A stretch of 49,147 nt of DNA from an uncultured Prevotellaceae bacterium (GTDB lineage Bacteria; Bacteroidota; Bacteroidia; Bacteroidales; Bacteroidaceae), in contig CAMADY010000009.1 in assembly GCA_945831805.1 (NCBI GenBank), forward strand, positions 1 to 49,147, in the 5' to 3' direction. The notes under the pieces were generated by a model. It saw only the letters and a list, made by a program, of their open reading frames with translations, made no database searches and had not been told where the DNA came from. Below, one piece after another: positions 1 to 7,386 of the stretch (positions within the stretch are counted from its first letter, which is position 1; the number at the start of each line of letters is the position of its first letter). A program made the position numbers and the translations under genes.

Positions 1-71
1 TTGAGCTGATCAGCAGCATTCATGCTTATTGCAGATACTAAAAGAACTGCTAAAAATAAAATCTTTTTCAT
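1..71 (-). CDS. Start of a secreted protein, cut by the window edge
   Basis: Reading the minus strand from the ATG at 69-71 gives a typical signal peptide: Met-Lys-Lys, a hydrophobic stretch rich in Leu, Val and Ala, then Met-Asn-Ala-Ala. The frame is still open at the window edge after 23 codons, so only the export signal is visible and the product cannot be named. It starts 23 bases after the stop of the dockerin-protein gene, on the same strand, and no promoter is visible between them, so the two are probably co-transcribed. The encoded protein is inferred to be exported. Confidence 0.6.
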   Translation of the reverse strand, partial: MKKILFLAVLLVSAISMNAADQL

Positions 72-94
72 TGACTTATTCTTTTTAATTGTTA

Positions 95-3000
95 TTATTC
101 CTGTGAACCAATCATGATCTCGTATATAGCGAGAGCGTCAGCTGTATCTACAGAGCCATCATTGTTGAGATCCTTGTTTGCTGCATACTCTCCAGCAACC
201 ATTGACTCATAAACACTGAGAGCATCTGCTGTGTCAACAACACCGTCACCGTTAAGGTCACCCTTAACGCCACCAGGGAGGAGCTCGTCGATCTTAGCCT
301 GAACAGCCTTAGCTGCAGCAGCGTAATCGAAGCCTTCAACCTTACCTACAATCTGGAGCTTAGCGTTATCAACGTTACCGAAGCCACCTCTCAACTTCAT
401 GTGAGCACCGATGTTCATAGTACCAAGAACATCACCCTCAGCAACTACAGGCTTAACGTTCTCGAAGGTCTTGGTGTGCTCTTCCTGATTGAAATCACGA
501 GAGTATTCAACTTTTGTATTGCCTTCCGCGTCAGCAGTTTGCTTACCCTGGTAAGCCTGCTGCTCTTCACCGCAGAATGCATAACATCCGTGACCTGGAT
601 TAGCTTCGTCACCTGCGCCACCATCCTCACCAATCTGGATAGAGAAGTTGTACATAGCAACTGGAAGAATTGTCAACATCTGCTGTACGTCATACTCAAA
701 ATCACCCCACTGTGTCTTAACAGCACAGTTAGCGATTGGTTTCTGCGCAGTTGGATAGGTATTATCCCATCCAAGATCAAATGCAGAAGTGATAGTACCC
801 TGCTTTACTGCAATATTCCAATTAGGGAAGTTCTCTGGCTGCACTGCGAGGCTTCCACCAACCATTGGTTTGTTACAGTAGAATTCGTTGTTAGCAATGA
901 ATCCTGCGCCCTCCAATGCCTTTGGAGAATCAATCATGAGGTCTGGGTCAACCTCAACGAATGGGTTCTCCTCTGTTGCACAAGCATCATAGATAAGCTT
1001 GGTGTAAACGAGCTTGAGGAGTGTAGCGAGCTCCTGATCGTCAGAAACAGCATTGTCTGCCTTCTCAAGAACAGAAGCATAAGCATCACTACCATTCATA
1101 TTCCTGATAGCATTCTTCAGATCCTGAATCTGCTTTGTGAGGAGGTTGACACCTGTTGTTGACATGAAGGTGTATGTATCGTAGTTAGCCTTGAGAGAAG
1201 CTGCGAGAGGTACGAGCTCATCGTTCTCAAGTGTAGTAGGATCAGCAGCGCCATACTTCTCGTTGAGATCAGCGAGAACCTTGTAGCTTTCAAGAGCCTT
1301 ATACTTCTCTTCTGCTCCAGCTATAACACCAGCGATGTTACCGATAACGCCATCGTATGTAGCCATAGCGTCACGACGCTCCTTCATGTCTGCCTGTGCA
1401 GCAGCGAGTTCATCAATAGCGCCAAGGAATTCAGCCTCAGTGTACATGTTAGCAGGATTCTTGTACTTGCCAATAGTTTCAACGAGAACAGACTTTGTTG
1501 TACCATCGAGTCTCTCTGACTCGGAAGCTGTGAGTTCTGCCTCTGCCTCAACAACAGCATCAGCAAGTTTGCTGTACCACTTAGCAGCGAGTGAGCCAGG
1601 CTTAACGATATTAACATCACCAACGAGTACTTCACCGTCACCGCCGAACTTCATTTTATATTTTCCTGCAACAGCAACATCAACAGAGAACTGAACCTTC
1701 ACAGCGCTTACACCTGCAGCATTTCTGTTACCACCCATGTTTGGATCCATCTTAATGAGATCCTCACGACTCGCCATTACATCGCCATTTTCGTTAAGAA
1801 GCTGGAAGTAAACCGTACGTTCATTAGTCTTCCAGTTAGCTGCATAATATGTAAACTCGAGGTTCCCAGCTGGAAGTTCAAGAACAGGTGCACCTTCACC
1901 ACCATTACCATAAATAATGTAGTTGCCAGTACCATTACTCCAGTTACCATTGGTATAATAAGCCTTAGACAAGCCTGCTATGCCGAGGTTGAACATACGG
2001 GTTCCATTATAATTGAAGTCCTTATCAGCTTCGCGAGCATTTCCGTCCTGAACGATAGTCCATCCAGATTCAGCAGTTGGTGTTTTGTTATCACCGGCAT
2101 CACCAAATGTCTTGTCTGTAAAGAGAACTGTTGGTTCATACTTATCACCTGGAGTCTCCTTATAGCTATATACCTCGAAACCACCAGCAAGAAGTTCGTT
2201 ACTACCACTCTTCAATTCTATTGAGTACGTATATTCTCCACCGTTAGATACAAAACGGAAAGGATCCACCTGGAACATACCCTGTCTGTTCTTATCGAGT
2301 GGAGTTGAAACTACGATATCCTTATCAAGGACAACTTCACCATTAGCATCAGTAAGTTTTACGTTCAAGGTACCAGATGCACCCCAACCTGCAGTGAAAG
2401 CACGAAGCTCAACATCACCGGCAGGAATTGTTACAGGAGAAGACGTAGCCACAACAGGAGTACCTTCCCAGTCACGGAGGTAGAATGCAGACTGTACGTT
2501 AGAGTTTGAATACTTGAAGCCACGTGAGCCAGAACCGCCTTCATGTACCTTTGGATTACCGTCAGCATCAACACCTATAGTCAAAGTCCAACCTGCTGGA
2601 ATACCGCCCTCTTTTTCAAGCTGAGTCTTACCATCAACAACAAGAGTGTAATCTGTATGTGCAAGCTGTATCTCACCTGTCTCGAATGAGAGAGTAGGAT
2701 TTACAACAGTAGGAGTTCCTGTACCAACGTTCACAACGTTGATCAGTTCGATAGTGTAAGCACCCTTAGGGAACTCACCACCTTCGAGAGTAACAACCTT
2801 GCCTTCTACACTGAGAACATTAAGTGTTGTACCATTGCTAACCTTAGCAACGATTTCAGAACCGTCGATTTCGTGGTCGAACTCGAATGTGAACTTCTCA
2901 ATAGATGTTGGGAGTGCGAATGAACCCTCAGCAGGAGTTGTCTTGACGATTTCTGCAGGAGCAAATGAGAATGGCATAGCAGCATGAAGTGATTCATCAT

Positions 3001-3958
3001 CAGAGAACTCTGCCTTTACGCCGTCAGCGTTGAGAGAGAGACCAGCCCAACCAGCAGCGAACTGAACATCCTCTGGAGCGTTGAGTGTAACCTCTACTGT
3101 TGCATCAGCAGGAATCTCATCCATACAGAAGATATAGAGACCTGTAGGCTGGAGCTCTACGTCCTCAACTTCAACCTCTACACCATTAACCTTTACAGTA
3201 GCGAGAGAAGCGTCAAACACCTTACGCTGAGCGCCGTTGAGGATGGAAGTATTGAGAGCGCTGCCATAGTTCAGGCGGATATTGAATCCGTTGAACTCTA
3301 TCTTCTCAAGTGGAGAAGCCTCCTCGAGGAGGAAGTTGTCAACAATATATTTACCAGGAGAATAGACATTGATACCAGCGAAGAACTTCTCTGGAGCATA
3401 GAGTTCCTTGCCTGCGCAGTTAGCCTCATACTTCTCGTTCTGAGCCTTGAGGTCAGCGAAGTAGAAGAACTTAGAGATTGTCTGTGGCTCACCTTTTGTA
3501 AGAGCGATGTTAGCGCGCTGCTCAGCACCGGCAGCATCGATGATGCAGATGTCTGCATTCTCGTCGCCCTGCATGAGCTTTACGTCAACATAACCAGGAA
3601 CTGGATCAAATGTATTCTCATCAAGAGGAGTCTCAATTGGGTTGATGTCGAAGGTCATCTTGTAGAGAGTCTTCTCCTTCAGTGGTAGGTTGCGGAACTT
3701 GATGGCACGCTGCCATGTCTGGTTTGTACAAGGAAAGTCTGCGCTGTTCTCCATAGAGAGAGCACCGTCAACAATACCCCATTTGTCAACAAGGCTGCCA
3801 TCGTCACCCTTCTGAAGGTTGATGAACTCATAGTACGCAGTATCTGTTGGAGCAGCTGTCTGCGCAGCAGAGAAGTCCTGCTGGAATACTGTCTGTGCCT
3901 GAACTGTTACGCCCGAACAGACAATCATTCCCATTGCGAGTAGATTAAAAAACTTCAT
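95..3958 (-). CDS. Large secreted multidomain protein with a C-terminal dockerin-like domain
   Basis: A protein of 1287 residues with a signal peptide (about 1-22, ending Val-Gln-Ala-Gln). In order: an N-terminal beta-rich region; a Big_5/SbsA-like Ig domain at about 333-430; two related beta-sandwich modules at about 435-600 and 608-788, both with an Ala-x-Trp core motif and ending before a short linker; an Ala/Glu/Leu-rich helical region at about 790-1000 resembling FIVAR-type spacers; a Trp/Gly-rich beta region at about 1015-1205; and a dockerin-like pair at 1232-1284. Each half of the pair carries a calcium loop (D-x-N-x-D-G then V-D-T-A-D-A-L). No catalytic domain was recognised, so a binding or scaffold role on the surface is inferred. 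It has its own promoter at 4073-4080 and follows the GH43/symporter operon. Function is uncertain; the dockerin call is the firmest part. Confidence 0.75.
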   Translation of the reverse strand: MKFFNLLAMGMIVCSGVTVQAQTVFQQDFSAAQTAAPTDTAYYEFINLQKGDDGSLVDKWGIVDGALSMENSADFPCTNQTWQRAIKFRNLPLKEKTLYKMTFDINPIETPLDENTFDPVPGYVDVKLMQGDENADICIIDAAGAEQRANIALTKGEPQTISKFFYFADLKAQNEKYEANCAGKELYAPEKFFAGINVYSPGKYIVDNFLLEEASPLEKIEFNGFNIRLNYGSALNTSILNGAQRKVFDASLATVKVNGVEVEVEDVELQPTGLYIFCMDEIPADATVEVTLNAPEDVQFAAGWAGLSLNADGVKAEFSDDESLHAAMPFSFAPAEIVKTTPAEGSFALPTSIEKFTFEFDHEIDGSEIVAKVSNGTTLNVLSVEGKVVTLEGGEFPKGAYTIELINVVNVGTGTPTVVNPTLSFETGEIQLAHTDYTLVVDGKTQLEKEGGIPAGWTLTIGVDADGNPKVHEGGSGSRGFKYSNSNVQSAFYLRDWEGTPVVATSSPVTIPAGDVELRAFTAGWGASGTLNVKLTDANGEVVLDKDIVVSTPLDKNRQGMFQVDPFRFVSNGGEYTYSIELKSGSNELLAGGFEVYSYKETPGDKYEPTVLFTDKTFGDAGDNKTPTAESGWTIVQDGNAREADKDFNYNGTRMFNLGIAGLSKAYYTNGNWSNGTGNYIIYGNGGEGAPVLELPAGNLEFTYYAANWKTNERTVYFQLLNENGDVMASREDLIKMDPNMGGNRNAAGVSAVKVQFSVDVAVAGKYKMKFGGDGEVLVGDVNIVKPGSLAAKWYSKLADAVVEAEAELTASESERLDGTTKSVLVETIGKYKNPANMYTEAEFLGAIDELAAAQADMKERRDAMATYDGVIGNIAGVIAGAEEKYKALESYKVLADLNEKYGAADPTTLENDELVPLAASLKANYDTYTFMSTTGVNLLTKQIQDLKNAIRNMNGSDAYASVLEKADNAVSDDQELATLLKLVYTKLIYDACATEENPFVEVDPDLMIDSPKALEGAGFIANNEFYCNKPMVGGSLAVQPENFPNWNIAVKQGTITSAFDLGWDNTYPTAQKPIANCAVKTQWGDFEYDVQQMLTILPVAMYNFSIQIGEDGGAGDEANPGHGCYAFCGEEQQAYQGKQTADAEGNTKVEYSRDFNQEEHTKTFENVKPVVAEGDVLGTMNIGAHMKLRGGFGNVDNAKLQIVGKVEGFDYAAAAKAVQAKIDELLPGGVKGDLNGDGVVDTADALSVYESMVAGEYAANKDLNNDGSVDTADALAIYEIMIGSQE

Positions 3959-4000
3959 AGTCTTTAATGTTTAATTTAGTGATATATAATTAATAATGGT

Positions 4001-4040
4001 GTTTAGCGGTTTGGTGGCTTAGTTGTTTCGTTGTTACAAC
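4001..4040. repeat. 8 bp period array, five units
   Basis: Five consecutive octamers start at 4001, 4009, 4017, 4025 and 4033 (GTTTAGCG, GTTTGGTG, GCTTAGTT, GTTTCGTT, GTTACAAC). On the minus strand, the sense strand of the dockerin-protein leader, they read as A/C-rich sequence with little G. The array lies between the predicted transcription start and the ATG at 3958. Confidence 0.6.
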
Positions 4041-4072
4041 TCCTGAGCCACACCAGCAATGAAATTCTGCGA

Positions 4073-4080
4073 CAAAGGTA
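4073..4080 (-). promoter_or_regulatory. Bacteroidetes -7 element for the dockerin-protein gene
   Basis: The minus strand reads TACCTTTG, matching TAnnTTTG exactly; the same octamer occurs at the large plus-strand operon (11663) and the small RNA candidate (6915). It implies a leader of about 105 nt containing the 8 bp array. No clear TTTG -33 box was found. Confidence 0.55.
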
Positions 4081-4111
4081 CTACTTATTCATAATACCCT
4101 TGTCACGATTT

Positions 4112-4167
4112 GTTACATTTACTTTCGCAAATGTAACATGTATATCTGTAATATTTGCAAAAGTAAC
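4112..4167 (-). promoter_or_regulatory. GTTAC(A/T)TTTGC motif cluster upstream of the dockerin-protein promoter
   Basis: On the minus strand GTTACTTTTGC (4157-4167) and GTTACATTTGC (4127-4137) are direct repeats 30 bp apart. The second also forms a perfect 9 bp dyad with GTTACATTT at 4112-4120. Placement 30-90 bp upstream of the -7 element suits a regulator site. GTTACATT also occurs in the large operon's promoter region at 11555, but no shared long operator was seen here. Confidence 0.4.
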
Positions 4168-4174
4168 ATACATA

Positions 4175-5149
4175 TTACAATTCCTTAACTTTCAGGCTGC
4201 GCAGCCATGTGACATCACCGCTTGGAACGCAGTCGTGATGGAAGAGATACCACTTGCCCTTATACTCCGTAATGCAGTGGTGCGTGGTCCATCCGACGAC
4301 CGGTTCGAGTATTACCTTCTCGAAGGTGAACGGTCCGTAAGGGTTGTCGCCCTTGGCAAGACAGAGGAAGTGCGTGTCTCCCGTAGAGTACGAGAAGTAA
4401 TATACACCATCCTTCTTGTGCATCCACGATGCCTCGAAGAAGCGGTGCGGGTCGTCAGCCTTCAAAGGGTTGCCCTCCTTGTCGAGGATGATGACCGGAC
4501 GTGGAGACTCAGCGAACTGCAGGCAGTCGTCGGTCATCTTGACGACGCGTGAAGGGATGGCATCAGCACCGTTGCTCACCTGCGTCTTATAATCCTCCGG
4601 CGCACCGTCAGGTGTTGGCTCACCCCAAGCCGGGATGTTGCGTGGAGAAAGTTTGTTGTCCTTGTACCACTGCAGCTGTCCGCCCCAGATGCCACCGAAA
4701 TAGACGTACACCTCGCCATCGTCGTCCTTGAAGACGCAAGGGTCGATGGAGTACGAGCCGATGATAGGCGCAGGCTCTGCCTTGAAAGGTCCCTCCGGAT
4801 GGTCTGCCGTAGCAACGCCGAGGTGCATCAGGCCGTTGTAGTCCTTAGCAGAGAAGATGAGGTAGTACTTACCGTTCTTCTCTACTATGTCGCTGTCCCA
4901 CAGCTGCTTCTCTGCCCATGGAATATCGTCCTGATCGAGGATTACGCCGTGATCGACCACTTCTCCGTTCTCAAGGTCTTCAACAGACAGCACGTGGTAG
5001 TCGCGCATCTGGAAGTGTCCACCGTCGTCGTCGAAGCAATGCTCCGAGTCACGGTCGTGAGACGGATAGATATACACTTTGCCGTTAAAGACATGCGCTG
5101 CCGGGTCTGCCATATAGTCGGCAGGGAAAAGATATCTTGGTTCTTTCAT
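4175..5149 (-). CDS. Cytoplasmic GH43 glycosidase (probable beta-xylosidase or alpha-L-arabinofuranosidase)
   Basis: 324 residues forming a single five-bladed propeller without a signal peptide, so it should act in the cytoplasm on imported oligosaccharides. The three GH43 carboxylates are visible: base Asp15 (Ala-Asp-Pro), pKa-modulating Asp136 (Ser-Ile-Asp-Pro) and general acid Glu239 (Phe-Phe-Glu-Ala-Ser-Trp). The N-terminal pattern (Pro-Ala-Asp-Tyr-Met-Ala-Asp-Pro, then Tyr-Pro-Ser-His-Asp) resembles GH43 subfamily 1. The symporter gene lies directly upstream on the same strand, which supports import followed by hydrolysis. Substrate choice between xylosides and arabinofuranosides cannot be settled from sequence. 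Confidence 0.88.
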   Translation of the reverse strand: MKEPRYLFPADYMADPAAHVFNGKVYIYPSHDRDSEHCFDDDGGHFQMRDYHVLSVEDLENGEVVDHGVILDQDDIPWAEKQLWDSDIVEKNGKYYLIFSAKDYNGLMHLGVATADHPEGPFKAEPAPIIGSYSIDPCVFKDDDGEVYVYFGGIWGGQLQWYKDNKLSPRNIPAWGEPTPDGAPEDYKTQVSNGADAIPSRVVKMTDDCLQFAESPRPVIILDKEGNPLKADDPHRFFEASWMHKKDGVYYFSYSTGDTHFLCLAKGDNPYGPFTFEKVILEPVVGWTTHHCITEYKGKWYLFHHDCVPSGDVTWLRSLKVKEL

Positions 5150-5152
5150 AAT

Positions 5153-5328
5153 AAAGACCCACCCCGACCCTCCCGTTTCGCTTCGCTAGGGAGGGAGATG
5201 GATTACTCTTGATTGTTTAATAAATATTGTTAATGATCACTTTTATTGTTTACAAAGCTTCTATAACCCTTCATCCCGTATCCCTTCCCCCTCCCTGCCA
5301 ACGGGAGGGGGTTAGGGGGTGGGTCTTT
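5153..5328. repeat. Composite GC-rich inverted repeat between the symporter and GH43 genes
   Basis: A perfect 13 bp inverted repeat (AAAGACCCACCCC at 5153-5165 and its complement at 5316-5328) bounds the whole junction. Inside are two hairpins, CCCTCCC/GGGAGGG at 5168-5195 and CCCCCTCCC/GGGAGGGGG at 5287-5311, separated by AT-rich sequence. The element fills nearly all the space from the GH43 start codon to the symporter stop codon. Similar CCCACCC/CCCTCCC sequence occurs at 33190-33221 and about 21730-21755, so it appears to be a dispersed family. Confidence 0.6.
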
Positions 5329-6710
5329 TACCTTGCTTCGATAGCCTTGTTTATCTCGTCTATCTTCTCGTCGGTGAGCTCATACTTAGAGATGATGAAC
5401 ATTGCGAGGAAGAGAAGGGCAGCAGGAATGACGCAGACGAGCCAGAGGATACCCTCCTCTGCCATAGGAGTCTGGTCGATGACGTTCTTGTCGTATGCAA
5501 CATATGCGAGAACAGCAGGAGCAACAACGCCGCCGAGCGTCATGCCAGCCTTGAAGAAGATGCCGGTGAGTGCGTTCACGATACCTGCGATACGCTTGCC
5601 GCTGGTGTATTCTCCGTACGAGATAACCTCGGGAACGAGTGCCCACATGTAGCCTGTTGCCACGATGACACCTGTTGACTTGATGAACTGTGCCACATAT
5701 ACCCACATCATGCTTGGCTCATCCATCTTTGCTATGACATAGAGCATTGCCATGCCGACGATGGCGCATGAGAGGAAGATGTAGAACATGTTTTTCTTGC
5801 CTACGGCCTTCTTGATGGCAGGAACGAGCGGCATGAAGATGAACGACGGAATGGAGCCGAGTCCCATGAAGAGCGAGAGCTCAGCCGCCGTGCCGTGCAT
5901 GTTGCTGTTTATGAAGTATGCGCCGGCAGCATTGCCGATGGACATCATGGCGAAGGCGGTGATGAAGAAGAATGCGATGATACGGAGCGGACGGTTGCTG
6001 AGGAACTCCATCCACAAGTCGCTGATTTTCACGTTCTCACTCTCCTTGGCATCCATGACGACACGCTCCTTACACTGCGAGAAGCAGAAGAAGAGGAGCA
6101 GCATACCTACGATTGCGTAGATGGTCATGGTGGTAAACCATGCGCCGGAGTCCTTTGGCAGCTCGCTGCCGTCGGTGCTTGCAAAGAATGCTATCACGAG
6201 CGGGAGGCCTGAGCCAACGGCAAGTCCGCCGCAGTTAGCCATGAACATACGCACGGAGGTAAGCACCGTAATCTCGTGTGTATCACGTGTGAGCGACGAG
6301 TTCAGCGCTCCGTAAGGCACGTTGATGAAGGTATAGAGCAGCGTCATTGCTATGTAGGTAACGTATGCATAGAGCAGTGACGGAGCGAAGCCATCGTAGA
6401 AACAGAGTATAGCGAAGCCTGAGAGAGGTATGCCGACATACACCAGGTATGCGCGGTATTTTCCGAGCTTCGGTGTGTTCTTGTCTATCATGGCACCCAC
6501 GATAGGGTCCCAGATTACGTTGGCAATGTTTCCGACGGTGAACATTACAGACACGTCAACAGGGTCGAGTCCGTAGATGTCGGTGTAGAAGAAGAGGAGG
6601 TACATGCACGTCACCTGGAATATAAGGTTCTGCGCGAGGTCACCGGAGCCAAATCCGATGCGCTGCACCCATGAGAGCTTGTAGAAGCCTTTTGATTCGT
6701 TTTCGTTCAT
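5328..6710 (-). CDS. GPH-family (MelB/XynP-like) oligosaccharide:cation symporter
   Basis: 460 residues with about 12 hydrophobic segments and the GPH family N-terminus (Gly-Phe-Gly-Ser-Gly-Asp-Leu-Ala, Asp24). The helix II motif Trp-Asp-Pro-Ile-Val-Gly places Asp68 at the position of the second cation-binding Asp of MelB (Asp59). The position of the first (Asp55) is Asn64 here, which hints at proton rather than sodium coupling; this is inference. It sits in the inner membrane and probably imports xylo- or arabino-oligosaccharides for the downstream GH43. A -7 element (6758-6765) and a putative regulator site (6830-6865) precede it, and one transcript probably covers it and the GH43. Confidence 0.88.
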   Translation of the reverse strand: MNENESKGFYKLSWVQRIGFGSGDLAQNLIFQVTCMYLLFFYTDIYGLDPVDVSVMFTVGNIANVIWDPIVGAMIDKNTPKLGKYRAYLVYVGIPLSGFAILCFYDGFAPSLLYAYVTYIAMTLLYTFINVPYGALNSSLTRDTHEITVLTSVRMFMANCGGLAVGSGLPLVIAFFASTDGSELPKDSGAWFTTMTIYAIVGMLLLFFCFSQCKERVVMDAKESENVKISDLWMEFLSNRPLRIIAFFFITAFAMMSIGNAAGAYFINSNMHGTAAELSLFMGLGSIPSFIFMPLVPAIKKAVGKKNMFYIFLSCAIVGMAMLYVIAKMDEPSMMWVYVAQFIKSTGVIVATGYMWALVPEVISYGEYTSGKRIAGIVNALTGIFFKAGMTLGGVVAPAVLAYVAYDKNVIDQTPMAEEGILWLVCVIPAALLFLAMFIISKYELTDEKIDEINKAIEAR

Positions 6711-6757
6711 TGTTTAGTGTTATTTTGTTTTTTATTCCGTTTTTTCTTTTTCATTTG

Positions 6758-6765
6758 CAAAATTA
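6758..6765 (-). promoter_or_regulatory. Bacteroidetes -7 element for the symporter-GH43 operon
   Basis: The minus strand reads TAATTTTG, matching TAnnTTTG, about 48 bases before the symporter ATG. Confidence 0.55.
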
Positions 6766-6829
6766 CATATATAATATAAATAAGGTGTCACAAAATGTTT
6801 ACAAAACTTTTTTTTATGTAACATGCGTA

Positions 6830-6865
6830 TGCCATAAAGCAACTTTTTCTTCACTATGGTACAAA
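6830..6865 (-). promoter_or_regulatory. Putative regulator-binding element shared with the large plus-strand operon
   Basis: On the minus strand TTTGTACCA is followed after 9 bases by AAAAGTTGCTTTATGGCA. The plus strand at 11531-11567 has TTTGTACCA, 11 bases, then AAAAGTTACATTGGGCA. Both lie upstream of a TAnnTTTG element of an operon flanking the hybrid regulator. The natural candidate ligand is the AraC domain of that regulator (inference). Confidence 0.5.
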
Positions 6866-6914
6866 TAGCAAATTTAATGGGATTAAAAATACTGTCTATA
6901 TAAATAAATAGTAG

Positions 6915-6922
6915 TACCTTTG
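6915..6922 (+). promoter_or_regulatory. -7 element for a small intergenic transcript
   Basis: TACCTTTG followed by GCA, the same form as at the large operon. No gene on the plus strand follows until 11757, but a terminator lies about 80-120 bases downstream. Confidence 0.5.
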
Positions 6923-6928
6923 CATCAG

Positions 6929-7044
6929 CAAACAAGAAAAGAAAAGTTTTTTCATAGATAGTATTGAAAAGTTAGTTATTTAGTTAGTTAGTAAGTAGAA
7001 GCCCTGCCAGCCCAATAGCGATTGGACATACGGCAGGGTTTTTT
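6929..7044 (+). ncRNA. Candidate small RNA between the symporter and the hybrid regulator
   Basis: The stretch from just after the -7 element at 6915 to the T-tract at 7039-7044 would make an RNA of about 116 nt. It has an A/G-rich 5' part, a run of TTAG/AGTT tetramers at about 6971-6993, and a bulged GC-rich terminator hairpin. No ATG-started ORF is present in it. The surrounding 664 bases without a gene otherwise hold the symporter promoter region and a 22 bp array. A role in control of the locus is only an inference from position; both ends are predicted. Confidence 0.45.
7002..7044 (+). terminator. Intrinsic terminator of the small RNA candidate
   Basis: Outer stem CCCTGCC (7002-7008) with GGCAGGG (7032-7038), inner stem CCAAT (7012-7016) with ATTGG (7021-7025), then six T. 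The T-tract is on the plus strand only, which sets the direction. Confidence 0.7.
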
Positions 7045-7166
7045 ATGCCCTTTGCATCCTGAAACAGAAAACCCGTCGTTTTTACGCGATCCTCGGCAGG
7101 CTCTTTTCCATGCGGAAATCCGATTTTGCAACTAATTGATAATCAAGCTTTAATATAGGGTAAAAC

Positions 7167-7203
7167 AAAAGCATAGCTATTACGGTCTAATAGCTATGCT
7201 TTT
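7167..7203 (-). terminator. Long hairpin downstream of the hybrid regulator, probable terminator
   Basis: A perfect 16 bp inverted repeat (AAAAGCATAGCTATTA at 7167-7182, complement at 7188-7203) with a 5-base loop. In the minus direction it is followed by TTTTGTTTTA, so it could end the regulator transcript. It is built from the first two units of the 22 bp array. Confidence 0.5.
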
Positions 7204-7386
7204 ACAGTGTAATATGATAGTTATTACGATGTAATATGATAGTTATTACAGCGCAATAGCTATACTATAGAAAACTCATTCATCTTTCCATTGAATTTCA
7301 TGGGGTACGTAAAGCCCCTCATGACACCGCCTGTTCTCCTGCATGACACCGCCTGTTCTCCTGCATGACACCGCCTATTCTCCTGC
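7167..7386. repeat. 22 bp period array at the 3' end of the hybrid-regulator gene
   Basis: Units start every 22 bases from 7167. Units at 7211 and 7233 share their first 17 bases; those at 7167, 7189 and 7255 are degenerate relatives. After two dissimilar units, three near-identical ones start at 7321, 7343 and 7365, still in the same phase. The last of these differs by one base, and that change supplies the TAG stop (7375-7377) of the regulator gene, so the array overlaps its last codons. It shares CAGCRCAATAGCTATACT with the array at 40969-41144 (here 7249-7266). Confidence 0.75.

Noticed and set aside
95..3958. Evidence for a cellulosome-like complex
   Set aside because: Only one dockerin-like domain is present, on a protein without a catalytic domain, and no cohesin is encoded here.
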